Positions 52,349 to 61,335 of a DNA stretch of 64,000 nt are shown here, piece by piece. The DNA comes from Gemmatimonadales bacterium (lineage in GTDB: Bacteria; Gemmatimonadota; Gemmatimonadetes; Palauibacterales; Palauibacteraceae): the NCBI GenBank assembly GCA_009838765.1, contig VXQX01000024.1, positions 1 to 64,000 of the forward strand, read 5' to 3'. Within the stretch, counting starts at the first letter, position 1. Every line of letters starts with the position of its first letter. The notes beneath the pieces are model-generated. The model was not told the origin of the DNA, made no database searches, and worked only from the letters and a program-made list of their open reading frames with translations. A program made the translations under genes and the position numbers.

Positions 52349-54747
52349 GCTTCCGATCCCCGGGACCGACGCCGCCAGGAGACAAGGATGCTCACGGTCA
52401 GGCCGACCACGGTCAGCAGGCTGACCCAAACGCCGATGCTGAAGGGAGGACTCCGGTACTGGAAGACCAGCTCATGCCTCCCGGGGGGCACTTCGACGCC
52501 GCGAAACGCCGTATTCACCCGCCATACCACTGCCTCTTCCCCGTCAAGAATGGCTTTCCAGCGCTCGTGATGAATCTCGCTGACCGCGAGAAGGCCGCCA
52601 CGATCCGCCACGACCTCCAGTTCGATGCGGTCCGGTTCCCGGCGAACGAGCGACGCGCTCCCCCGCCCCGCCGACGGAGCCTCGATACCTGCCCGATCTT
52701 CGACGATGGTCAACCGAGCCGGATCCGAGACCTCGAGCGTTCGCGCGACAGCCGCCGCGGTATCACCCACCGTTTCGATGGACGCGGGGAAGTAAGCGTA
52801 CGGAAGCTCGGAGGGCAGTTCGTACAGGTGGCGCCCGCTCGCCTCCGCGACCGCTTCGACACCTTCCTGTGCTCCGGGCGTGATGAGATAGCGGACGTTC
52901 AGCAACCGGCGCACGACCGGATGCCGGAGTAACCCCTCGTCCGGCGTGATTCCGCCCACGAGTCTCGCGTACGGACGCAGGAGAAACTTCTGAAGCCCGC
53001 TCGCCGACGGCACCCCGTAGTAAGCGAGCTGGTTCGGGCGGTAGTTGGGCGTGGGGCCGGCCAGGCTGGGCGCCCAGACGCGCTCTCCCGGCTCCGTGTT
53101 CTCGTGCAGGGCCGCGATGACGGGGTCGGTCGCGAGCGACGCGTCGGCATCCTGCACCCTCAGGTAGCGCGCGTCCACGCGCCACAGGTCCATGATCCCG
53201 AAGGCGAGCACCACGGCCAGCGTCCAGGCGCCGAAGCTGTGGCGCGCCACCCCCCTGGCCGCTCCCCAGGCGAGACCGAATCCCGCGAGGAGAAACAGAC
53301 CGTTGAGACGCAGCGCCTCGATGGAGACCGCCGACGGTTGACGCGACCATCCCTCGGGATACCACGAGAGAAGCACGAAGTTCGCCAGCCCCTGCGGGTT
53401 GAGTGCCGCCGCCGCGCCAAGCAGAAGAATCGGCCCCCCGAGCACGAGCACGGGCCACGAAAGGCGGCGCCCAGCGGAGTTCGTTCCGGTCCCGTCGTCC
53501 GCTGTCGCGCCGACGGCGGCGCGACGGTTCAGCGCCGCCTCCCAGCCGTAGGCCGCGAGCAGCGCGACGAAGACCGTCACCGGACCCAGCATCATCGACG
53601 GCGCCCGCAGACTCGACATCATGGGCAGCAGCGTGTACGCGATCCGGTGCACGGGCGTCGCGGCCCCGAGGGCGAACAGGACGCCGAGCAGGCCCGCGCC
53701 GGCAAGGAACCACACGACCCGTCGCTGGTCGCGATCGAGCGCGCGGCCGAACCCCGCCGAGATGCCGAGAATCGCCAGCGCGAGCGGGACGGCGCCGAGA
53801 TACTCCGTATGCAGCTTGATCGGGTTCTGTCCCCAGTAGGACCCCGGAAGCGAGCCGATGAGGTCCGGCAGGAAGAACGCCGTGAGTTCCTGCGGCGGCA
53901 GAGCCCAGGAGGCCGCGAATTCGTACCCTCGCTCCCCCGCCGCGCGCGTGACGTGCTCGAGCACCGTCAGCGTCGGGAAGAACTGGGGCGCGGCGATCAG
54001 AACTGCGGCCACGTTCGCGAGCGCGAACCACGCGAGCGGACGACCGTACGCTCTCCCGCGCGGCTCGCCCGAGGCCGGCGGGGGGACCCGGAAGGCCACG
54101 TGATACAGGCAGAAGGCCGCGAGGGCGAGGCACGAGAAGTACATCATCTGCACGTGCGCCGAGAACGTCTGCGCCGCGATGACGAACGCGAGGCCCGCGA
54201 ACCAACGGAACTCGTTCCTCTCCAGCCCGCGGTTGAGCAGGCCGAGCGCCAGCGGGATCAGCGTCATCGTGAACATCCGCCCGTCCTGTCCCCCGAACAG
54301 GTGGGACGTGACGTAGCCGGCGAGGAGGAACGAAGCTCCGCATACCGCGGCCGAGGCCGGGCGCAGCCGGAAGGAGCGCCCGAGGAAGTAGCCGAATGCC
54401 CCGTTCAGAAACGTGTGCAGGACGAAGGTCCAGCCGATGGCCCGGTGCAGCGGCAGAAGGAAGTAGAGGATCGTCGACGGATAGAAGATGGGTCCCGGCA
54501 GGATCGCCACGAAGGGCATCCCCCCGTAGACGTGCGGGACCCAGAGCGGTACACCGCGGCCCGCCAGTATCTCGTCCACGTAGAACCGCCGCAGCGAAAT
54601 CCCCTCGAACAGCATGTCCGACCCGAAGAGGAGCCGCTCCGGGTGGAAGACGAAGTCACGGTAGAAGAACAACGTGACGAGCGCCGCCCCGGCGAGGAAC
54701 CACCAGACCGTGTAATCGCGGCCCCCTGCCGGCGTGGCGGTATCCAT
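52345..54747 (-). CDS. YfhO-family multi-pass membrane protein
   Basis: 800 residues. A first membrane helix (WWFLAGAALVTLFFYRDFVF), a luminal loop (SDMLFEGISLRRFYVDEI), about a dozen further helices and a large soluble C-terminal beta domain ending in a last helix. YfhO-like proteins belong to the GT-C-like group and help glycosylate wall or surface polymers with a lipid-linked donor. ATG 54747 overlaps the upstream methyltransferase stop by one base (TGATG). Acceptor unknown. Confidence 0.87.
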   Translation of the reverse strand: MDTATPAGGRDYTVWWFLAGAALVTLFFYRDFVFHPERLLFGSDMLFEGISLRRFYVDEILAGRGVPLWVPHVYGGMPFVAILPGPIFYPSTILYFLLPLHRAIGWTFVLHTFLNGAFGYFLGRSFRLRPASAAVCGASFLLAGYVTSHLFGGQDGRMFTMTLIPLALGLLNRGLERNEFRWFAGLAFVIAAQTFSAHVQMMYFSCLALAAFCLYHVAFRVPPPASGEPRGRAYGRPLAWFALANVAAVLIAAPQFFPTLTVLEHVTRAAGERGYEFAASWALPPQELTAFFLPDLIGSLPGSYWGQNPIKLHTEYLGAVPLALAILGISAGFGRALDRDQRRVVWFLAGAGLLGVLFALGAATPVHRIAYTLLPMMSSLRAPSMMLGPVTVFVALLAAYGWEAALNRRAAVGATADDGTGTNSAGRRLSWPVLVLGGPILLLGAAAALNPQGLANFVLLSWYPEGWSRQPSAVSIEALRLNGLFLLAGFGLAWGAARGVARHSFGAWTLAVVLAFGIMDLWRVDARYLRVQDADASLATDPVIAALHENTEPGERVWAPSLAGPTPNYRPNQLAYYGVPSASGLQKFLLRPYARLVGGITPDEGLLRHPVVRRLLNVRYLITPGAQEGVEAVAEASGRHLYELPSELPYAYFPASIETVGDTAAAVARTLEVSDPARLTIVEDRAGIEAPSAGRGSASLVRREPDRIELEVVADRGGLLAVSEIHHERWKAILDGEEAVVWRVNTAFRGVEVPPGRHELVFQYRSPPFSIGVWVSLLTVVGLTVSILVSWRRRSRGSEA

Positions 54748-55511
54748 CAGGGTCTGCGGGCGATCGCCATCAGGTTCTTGCCGAGCGGCGGGTTCAACCG
54801 GCGCCCGCAAGCGCCCGTGACCGGCATCACGAACCGGTCGTACATGCTCACCTTTCCGGGGCTCAGTTCCTGGCGCAAGACACGGCAGACGACGAACCAC
54901 GCGAGCATTCCGACGATGTCCCGGTACGCGAGCCTGACCGGAACAAAACCGGTCCGTTCGAGTTTCTGCAGGACGTCTCGTCTGCGGTATCTCCTGAAGT
55001 GCCCCAGCGATCGATCAAAGCGGCTCGTGAGCGCGGGCAACGCCGGAACCCAGAGGCACAGGTAGCCCCCGGGGCGGAGGGCCGCGCGCATCCGCGCCAG
55101 CTCCGCGACATCATCCTGAACGTGCTCCAGGACATTGATGCTCACCACGGAATCCATTCCGGCCGTGTTCTCCGCTTTCAGGAAGTCCGAGAGAAGGGAG
55201 TGGTGGACCGTCGCGTTCAAGCTTCCCCGCACTCGTTCCCGGAGAAGGGCGTACATGCTGTCGCTCGGCTCCAGCGCGTAGAGGTGAGAAGGCTGCCGCT
55301 CGAGAATCAGTCGGGAGATGTTTCCGCTGCCCGCGCCGACCTCCAGGATTCGGTCTCCCAGATACGGTGAGAACATGCGGAGAATGTCGCGGTGGTACCG
55401 AACAGCGGAGGACATGGCCTCGAGATCTCTGCCCTGATAGTCGTGTGTTTCCGGCGCGGTCCCGTCAGGAGCCTCCCATGCGCGCGAACTTCCGCCTTCA
55501 CGCTGCTTCAT
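54747..55511 (-). CDS. SAM-dependent methyltransferase
   Basis: 254 residues: motif I ILEVGAGSGNISRLIL (about 55-70), the acidic loop LEPSDSMYALL and NVLEHVQDDVAELARM. The FDRSLGHFRRYRRRDV segment is common in methyltransferases of glycosyltransferase clusters. ATG 55511 overlaps the GT-C stop (ATGA). It probably acts on a lipid carrier or sugar; substrate not deducible. Confidence 0.85.
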   Translation of the reverse strand: MKQREGGSSRAWEAPDGTAPETHDYQGRDLEAMSSAVRYHRDILRMFSPYLGDRILEVGAGSGNISRLILERQPSHLYALEPSDSMYALLRERVRGSLNATVHHSLLSDFLKAENTAGMDSVVSINVLEHVQDDVAELARMRAALRPGGYLCLWVPALPALTSRFDRSLGHFRRYRRRDVLQKLERTGFVPVRLAYRDIVGMLAWFVVCRVLRQELSPGKVSMYDRFVMPVTGACGRRLNPPLGKNLMAIARRP

Positions 55512-57016
55512 TCGATGTCCGCCATAGCCGGCAACAGGCGCAGGATCACGGTAACGGGCTCCCCTCCTTCATAGACCGCTTCGAAACGGTTGGGAAAGGC
55601 TCGAATGGCGGGGATCAGGTATCGCCCGGTCGTTCCGCTCACCTGATCCACAACCACGTAGCTCGCCCCCATCGCATCAAGACCCGCCATGACGGTCGCC
55701 GCATCGGCCGAGAAGGGATACACGTCCCCGCGCCTGCGAGAATACCAGTAAAAGAGACGCGGCTTGCGATTGGCAATGACCGCTTCGGGCGGCGTGTTCT
55801 CGCGAGCCCAGCGGGCCGAGGCATAGAGACTGGAAGAGGCCGGCACATCGCATGGACGGTCCGCACGGTAGGACGCGATACAGGCAACGCGGCCGGGGAT
55901 CACGTTCGCAGCCCAGATGACCCCGAATGCCGCGAAAACCATGGGGACCGCCAGGCGCAGCCACCGGACCGGAGGCCGGAGGGGAAGCCGCCACAGTGCC
56001 GAAAGCGCCAGCAACAAGACCACGGGTAGCAGTGGGAGCAGGAAGCGTCGGTCCGTCCATACCGACGGCCAGAGCGCGATCAGGCCGACGTAGAGGATCG
56101 CGAAGATCTCCGGAGCCCCGAGACGACCGCGGGCTGCGCTCGTCCACCGAAACAGGGCCGCTGCCGCCGCCGTCCCGCCGAGAACGATCCGGCCGCCGCT
56201 CGAGCCATCTCCCGGGCCCAGCAGGAGGTCCGGGAGGACTCGGCTCACATGAGCCCAGAGGTTCTGGGCCGCGCGTTCGATCAGGCCGGCGAGAGTCACC
56301 GTCCCCGCCTCCGGCGAGTACGGGTCGACAAGGAGGAGAACGGACAGATATCCCGGCTGATCCGCTGCCGCCCAGCGCTGATAGAGGGCCCAGGCCGCAA
56401 GCGTGGCCACTGCAACAAGCATCGTCCACCCAGCCCGGCGATACCGCCGCGCGAGAAGCCAGGCCAGCGGCAAGGCCATCAACACCGTCATGCCGGCGGT
56501 ACGCGTCGCGAAGGCGGCGATGGCGGCGCCCATAGCTAGCAATGCCCCCCGCCCATCGTCCCGCTGCGATAGCCATAGCGCCGCAACGATCCACAGCACG
56601 AACGGCCCTTCGCTGAGCACGTAGTGCCCGTATTCCAGCAGCGTTGGATTCACAGCCAGCAGACCCGCTGCCGCGAGGGCCGGGCCCGCTCCCATCCACT
56701 GCCGCCCGAAATGCGCGGTAGCCCACACGACCAAGGTCGTCATCAGGAGCATGCCGATCTTGGCCCCCAGCACACCTCCGATCCACCCCAGGCCGGCAAG
56801 CATCACCGGCAACAGTGGAGGGTATCGGGCGTGCAGCGGCGTCCCGGGCAGGTACAAATCGCGATACCCCTCCCCATTGCGCAGCGCGTCGCCGAGAATG
56901 AGGTAGCCCGCGTTGTCTCCACCGGGAAACAGCGTGGGTTCGAATACGAGGAACCCGAGGATCAGATGAAGAAGCGCGAATCCGAATGCGGCCAAACCGA
57001 AGGAGTCGCGCATCAT
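55508..57016 (-). CDS. ArnT/GT39-like polyprenyl-sugar glycosyltransferase
   Basis: 502 residues with ten or more membrane helices in the first 370 and a soluble end. The GGDNAGYLILGDALRNGEGY loop after helix 1 carries the acidic residue expected in GT-C enzymes, followed by LPGTPLHARYPPLLPVML. It would transfer a sugar from a polyprenyl phosphate to a surface acceptor. Two adjacent ATGs (57016 and 57013) are possible. It overlaps both neighbours. Confidence 0.84.
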   Translation of the reverse strand: MMRDSFGLAAFGFALLHLILGFLVFEPTLFPGGDNAGYLILGDALRNGEGYRDLYLPGTPLHARYPPLLPVMLAGLGWIGGVLGAKIGMLLMTTLVVWATAHFGRQWMGAGPALAAAGLLAVNPTLLEYGHYVLSEGPFVLWIVAALWLSQRDDGRGALLAMGAAIAAFATRTAGMTVLMALPLAWLLARRYRRAGWTMLVAVATLAAWALYQRWAAADQPGYLSVLLLVDPYSPEAGTVTLAGLIERAAQNLWAHVSRVLPDLLLGPGDGSSGGRIVLGGTAAAAALFRWTSAARGRLGAPEIFAILYVGLIALWPSVWTDRRFLLPLLPVVLLLALSALWRLPLRPPVRWLRLAVPMVFAAFGVIWAANVIPGRVACIASYRADRPCDVPASSSLYASARWARENTPPEAVIANRKPRLFYWYSRRRGDVYPFSADAATVMAGLDAMGASYVVVDQVSGTTGRYLIPAIRAFPNRFEAVYEGGEPVTVILRLLPAMADIE

Positions 57017-58260
57017 CGCGCGGCCTCCGAGGCCGGTCTCGTCCCGCGCCGCGCGGCCACGGCGCGCTCATAGCGGCGCACGAGCCGGTCCACCACCCCC
57101 GGCAGCCCGAAGTGTTCCCGCATGTGCGCCCTTCCTCTCTCGACCCGTTCCCGCGCCGCGGCAGGGTCCTCGATCACCCGTAAGATCGCGTTCGCCAGTG
57201 CGACGGCGTTGCCTGGCGCCACGAGGAGACCGGTCTCGCCGTGCCTTACGATGTCCGGGATGCCGCCGACATCGGAGGCGATCAGGGGGAGACCGAATTC
57301 GAGCGCTTCGAGGAGGACCACGCCCAGCCCTTCGGTGTCGCCCTTGCCGTCCACGACCGCCGGAAGGATGAAGAGATCGCTCGTTCGGTACGCCTCTCCG
57401 AGCGCGTCCTCATCGACGCGGCCCGCGAAGCGTACGAAGGGGTCCACGCCGACGCGGCGGGCCTCCGCCTCCAGCGGGCCGGCTTCGGGCCCCTCTCCGA
57501 CCACCGTGAGGGTCGCGTCGACGCGCTCCCGGATCAGAGCCAGCGCCCGTATCAGGATATGCACGCCCTTCCGCTCCACAAGGCGGCCCACGAAGAGGAG
57601 GCGCACGGGTCCCTCACGCTCCAGCGGCCGCGCCTCGGCACCGGCGCCGTCGGGCAGCGGTCGGTCGGAGATCGCCGCGCTGAAGGGGATCACGGGAACG
57701 TCGCGCGACGTGTACCGGGCCACGGCCGCGGCCGTAGCGGTCGAAATCGCCGTCACGGCGTCGGCGCTCTCGATCGACCAGCGCAGGAACGGCAGAGCCC
57801 AGCGGAGACGGCGTTCGATCCAGCGGATTTCAACGGAATAGAAGCTCGAAACCAGCGCCGTCCGCTCGGATGACGCCCGCGCGAGGGCGCCGAACCAGGC
57901 GTGCGGGACGGGCCAGTGCACATGGACAACGTCGGGGGGCGAGGATGTACCGAGAGCAATCGATGCCAGGCTCCCGCCGATCATGTACCCCGGCAGGAGC
58001 ACGGCGTAGGCCGGACGGCGGCGAATGCGGTCCGGCGCCGTCTCGTCGTGCGTGAGGGTCTCCAGCCGGGCCGGCGCGTATCGAAAGCGGCGCACGGGGA
58101 TGCCCCGCCACTCCGTCGCGCCCCCGCCGCGGTAAGCCGGAGCCAGCACCCCGACCTCCAGACCGCGTTCGCGCAGGCCGAGCAGCAGCCGTCCGAGCCA
58201 GGGGGTGATCACGTCGTCGTCGTGGCGCGGGAAGGCGGTGACCACATGAACCACCTTCAC
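57013..58260 (-). CDS. GT4-family glycosyltransferase
   Basis: 415 residues, GT-B fold. The acceptor-side start KVVHVVTAFPRHDDDVITPW and the donor-side blocks LFVGRLVERKGVHILIRAL, DLFILPAV and EGLGVVLLEALEFGLPLIAS (with the EX7E arrangement) match GT4 retaining transferases. GTG 58260 overlaps the upstream GT2 stop (GTGA). It is likely cytosolic and extends a lipid-linked or polysaccharide chain. Sugar specificity unknown. Confidence 0.9.
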   Translation of the reverse strand: MKVVHVVTAFPRHDDDVITPWLGRLLLGLRERGLEVGVLAPAYRGGGATEWRGIPVRRFRYAPARLETLTHDETAPDRIRRRPAYAVLLPGYMIGGSLASIALGTSSPPDVVHVHWPVPHAWFGALARASSERTALVSSFYSVEIRWIERRLRWALPFLRWSIESADAVTAISTATAAAVARYTSRDVPVIPFSAAISDRPLPDGAGAEARPLEREGPVRLLFVGRLVERKGVHILIRALALIRERVDATLTVVGEGPEAGPLEAEARRVGVDPFVRFAGRVDEDALGEAYRTSDLFILPAVVDGKGDTEGLGVVLLEALEFGLPLIASDVGGIPDIVRHGETGLLVAPGNAVALANAILRVIEDPAAARERVERGRAHMREHFGLPGVVDRLVRRYERAVAARRGTRPASEAAR

Positions 58261-59183
58261 GGGCGGTCGCCGCGCTTGAGGTCTTCGATCTCGTCGCGGA
58301 GCTGGGCCATCGTCTCCGCGAGGAAGCCGAGGATGAAGAGGAGGAGACCTCCTACGATGAGCAGGACGACGAGCGTCAGCAGTGGACGGTACCCGAGGCC
58401 GAACCCGAAGCGCAGCACGAGGGCCGTGAACCCCGTCACGCAGCCCGCCGCGATCAGCGCGAGACCGCTCGTGCCGAAGAAGAGGAGCGGCTTGCGCCCG
58501 AACACGAGCTGGAACCACACCGACACCATATCCAGCATCCCGATCAGGATCCGCCGCCGCCCGGAGAACTTGGGCTCGCCGTGCCGTCGCGGGAGGAGGT
58601 CGATGTCCAGTTCGCCGAGTCGGTATCCCCGGGCGTGGGCGAGCACGACGAAATAGCGGTGCCAGTCGTGCCGCAGCCGGAGGCCCGCGAGGACGTCGGC
58701 CCTGAAGGCCTTCATCGAGTTGAGGTCGCGCACGGGCACCTTGAAGATCGCGCGCGCGAGCCGGTTGTAGATGGAAGAGGTGAAGCGCTTCTCGTAGCGT
58801 CCCACCTTGCGGCCCGCGACGAGGTCGTAACCCTCGTCCAGCTTCGCCGCGAAGCGCGGAATCTCCTCCGTGGAATGTTGCAGGTCCGCGTCGAAGAGGA
58901 CGAGAACCTCGCCGCGGGCGGCCGCTGCGGCCGTGAGCATCGCCTCCGTCTTCCCCCGGTTCGCCCGATGCCGGAGCACGACGGCCCTGCCCCCCAGTCC
59001 CGCCCGCGCGGCCGCCTCCTCGGCGGCTTCGGCGGTCCCATCGGCGGAGCCGTCGTCGACGAGGACGACCTCCGCCGCGAGATCGTGCTCGGCGAACGTC
59101 GCCGCGAGCTCCGCGAACAATTCGGGCATGTTCTCGGCTTCGTCGTACGCCGGGACGAGGACCGAGATTCCCGGATCGCTCAT
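58257..59183 (-). CDS. GT2 with two C-terminal membrane helices (GtrB/ArnC-like)
   Basis: 308 residues. GT2 domain: SVLVPAYDEAENMPELFAEL, LVDDGSADGTAE, LFDADLQHSTEEIP and RDLNSMKAFRADVL, then two membrane helices (about 235-290) and a short acidic coiled end. This layout is that of polyprenyl-phosphate sugar synthases such as GtrB and ArnC. It is a second donor-maker in the same operon. ATG 59183 overlaps the rpoN stop (ATGA). Confidence 0.9.
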   Translation of the reverse strand: MSDPGISVLVPAYDEAENMPELFAELAATFAEHDLAAEVVLVDDGSADGTAEAAEEAAARAGLGGRAVVLRHRANRGKTEAMLTAAAAARGEVLVLFDADLQHSTEEIPRFAAKLDEGYDLVAGRKVGRYEKRFTSSIYNRLARAIFKVPVRDLNSMKAFRADVLAGLRLRHDWHRYFVVLAHARGYRLGELDIDLLPRRHGEPKFSGRRRILIGMLDMVSVWFQLVFGRKPLLFFGTSGLALIAAGCVTGFTALVLRFGFGLGYRPLLTLVVLLIVGGLLLFILGFLAETMAQLRDEIEDLKRGDRP

Positions 59184-60607
59184 ACGCGCCTGCGCAGCCG
59201 AGCCGAGAGGATCCCCATCCGATCCCGGTACTTCGCCACCGTGCGACGTGCGATCCGAACGCCCGCATCCTGAAGGCGGGCGGTGATCTCGTGGTCGCTG
59301 AGCGGCGCCGTGGGATCCTCCTCCGCCACCAGCTTGCGGATCCGTGCCCTCACGCCCTCCGACGACAGGTCTTCCCTCCCGCGCATCGAATAGCCGCCCG
59401 AGAAGAAGAACTTGAGCGGGTAGAGTCCGCGCGGCGTCTGCACGTACTTGCCGTTCGTCACGCGAGACACTGTGGATTCATGCATCTCGATGTGTCGGGC
59501 CACATCGCGAAGCGTGAGCGGCCGCAGGTGTTCGACCCCCTTTTCGAAGAAGTCATGCTGCCGCTCGACGATGAAATCCATCACCTTCAGCATCGTCTGC
59601 CGCCGCTGCTCGATCGCCTGGATCAGCCACCGGGCGCTGTTGAGCCTTTCCGAGATGAACGCCCTGCTTTCCCCTTCGAACCGGCCCCGATCCGCTGCCA
59701 CGTCCTGGTAAACGGTCGAGAGTTTCAGGCGCGGCAGCGAGGTGTCGGCGTGCGAGACACGATACCGCCCCTCGACTCTTTCCACCGAAAGATCCGGGAT
59801 CACGTAGGATTCCGACGCATCCGCGTACCGGAGGCCGGGCTTGGGATCCAGCTTCGCGATCTCGTCTGCCGCCGCCTGGACCTCGCGCGGCTCGATCCCG
59901 TACGCTTCCGCCAATTCCGGCCACCGGCGGTGCGCGAGATCATCGAAGTGTCCCTCCACGATGCGGTGGGCCAGCGACTCCTCACGCCCGCGGTCCCGCA
60001 ACTGCAGCAAGAGCGTCTCGCGCACGTCTCGCGCCGCGACGCCGCTCGGTTCGAAGGACTGGATCCGGGCGAGCATCTCCTCAACCTCCGCCCGGGAAAC
60101 CCGGTCCAGCGCCTCGACGATCCGGTCGAGCGGGCACGAGAGGAACCCATCGCGGTCCACGTTGCCGATGATCTCTTCGCCGATCCGCAGCTGACGCTCG
60201 CCGAGGCGGAGCAGGTTCAACTGTTCGTGGAGGTGGTCCCAGAGCGTCTGCGCGGCGACCGCTGTGGGCGCATAGTACTCCCGGTCCCCGTATTCCTCGC
60301 GCCGCCCACCCGCATCGAAGTCGTCGAGGAGAAGGTCCTCCCAGTCGACCTCCTCCGCCTCTTCCCCGGGGTCATCGCCTGCGTCATCGGCGAGGGACCC
60401 GGGCGGGTCATCGGCGGGGTCGTCCGGCTCGTCTCCGGGTTCCACGAGGTCGAGGAACGGGTTGTCGACGAGCGCTTCTCTCAGGTGGCTCTGCAGGTCG
60501 AGCAGGGGCATGTGGAGAAGGTCCATCGCCTGATAGAGGCGAGGCTGCGCCTTCTGTTCCTGCCGCAGGTGGAGGCCTGCGGTGAGGCCCGCCCGTCCCG
60601 ATGCCAT
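59180..60607 (-). CDS. rpoN: RNA polymerase sigma-54 factor
   Basis: 475 residues. Region I is Gln/Leu-rich (LRQEQKAQPRLYQAMDLLHM), region II acidic (EPGDEPDDPADDPPG), and the DNA-binding part ends in the RpoN box ARRTVAKYRD (453-462, consensus ARRTVAKYRE). It directs transcription from -24/-12 promoters with enhancer-binding ATPases; none of those is in the window. Its place next to lptB is conserved in many bacteria. Two bases separate it from lptB. Confidence 0.96.
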   Translation of the reverse strand: MASGRAGLTAGLHLRQEQKAQPRLYQAMDLLHMPLLDLQSHLREALVDNPFLDLVEPGDEPDDPADDPPGSLADDAGDDPGEEAEEVDWEDLLLDDFDAGGRREEYGDREYYAPTAVAAQTLWDHLHEQLNLLRLGERQLRIGEEIIGNVDRDGFLSCPLDRIVEALDRVSRAEVEEMLARIQSFEPSGVAARDVRETLLLQLRDRGREESLAHRIVEGHFDDLAHRRWPELAEAYGIEPREVQAAADEIAKLDPKPGLRYADASESYVIPDLSVERVEGRYRVSHADTSLPRLKLSTVYQDVAADRGRFEGESRAFISERLNSARWLIQAIEQRRQTMLKVMDFIVERQHDFFEKGVEHLRPLTLRDVARHIEMHESTVSRVTNGKYVQTPRGLYPLKFFFSGGYSMRGREDLSSEGVRARIRKLVAEEDPTAPLSDHEITARLQDAGVRIARRTVAKYRDRMGILSARLRRRV

Positions 60608-60609
60608 GT

Positions 60610-61335
60610 TCAGAGCTTGAAGTCCTCCCCGAGGTACAGTTGCCGGGCTTCCGGGTCGTTCACGAGGTGCTCCGCCTCGCCCTGCACCAGGATCTTGCCT
60701 TCGAACAGGAGGTACGCGCGATCCGTGATCGACAGCGTCTCGCGCACGTTGTGGTCGGTGATGAGTACCCCCAGACCCTTTTCTCTCAGGCCGCGCACGA
60801 TGCGCTGGATGTCGTCGATCGCGATCGGATCGACCCCGGTGAAGGGTTCATCGAGCAGCAGGAACTTGGGCCGCGTCGCCAACGCCCGGGTGATCTCCAG
60901 CCGCCGCCGCTCGCCCCCGGAGAGAGAATAGGCCTTGTTCGCCCGAAGGTGCTTGATGGACAGTTCATCGAGCAACTCCTCCAGGCGGTCGCGCCGCGCC
61001 TGCCGCGACATCTTCATGGTCTCGAGGATTGCCATCACGTTCTGTTCGACCGTGAGCTTCTGGAAGATGGACGCCTCCTGCGGGAGATAGCCGATGCCGG
61101 CTCGCGCCCGCCGGTACATGGGCCACCTTGTGAGTTCGTCGCTGTCGAGGTAGACGCGTCCCTCATCCGCCTTGAGGAGGCCGACGATCATGTAAAAGGT
61201 CGTCGTCTTCCCCGCGCCGTTGGGGCCGAGAAGCCCGACGACCTCTCCCTGCCGCACCTCGATCTCCACCTGGTTCACGACGCAGCGGCGCTTGAAGGAG
61301 CGGACGAGGCCTTCGGCCCTTAGTACACTGCTCAA
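60610..61335 (-). CDS. lptB: LPS export ABC transporter ATPase LptB
   Basis: 241 residues: Walker [13 protein letters not shown]-loop region [20 protein letters not shown] (an LptB hallmark), signature [12 protein letters not shown], Walker [14 protein letters not shown] and the switch His [10 protein letters not shown]. It powers LPS extraction from the inner membrane with LptFG, not found here. TTG 61335 overlaps the LptA-like stop (TTGA), matching the usual lptC-lptA-lptB order. Confidence 0.96.
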   Translation of the reverse strand: MSSVLRAEGLVRSFKRRCVVNQVEIEVRQGEVVGLLGPNGAGKTTTFYMIVGLLKADEGRVYLDSDELTRWPMYRRARAGIGYLPQEASIFQKLTVEQNVMAILETMKMSRQARRDRLEELLDELSIKHLRANKAYSLSGGERRRLEITRALATRPKFLLLDEPFTGVDPIAIDDIQRIVRGLREKGLGVLITDHNVRETLSITDRAYLLFEGKILVQGEAEHLVNDPEARQLYLGEDFKL

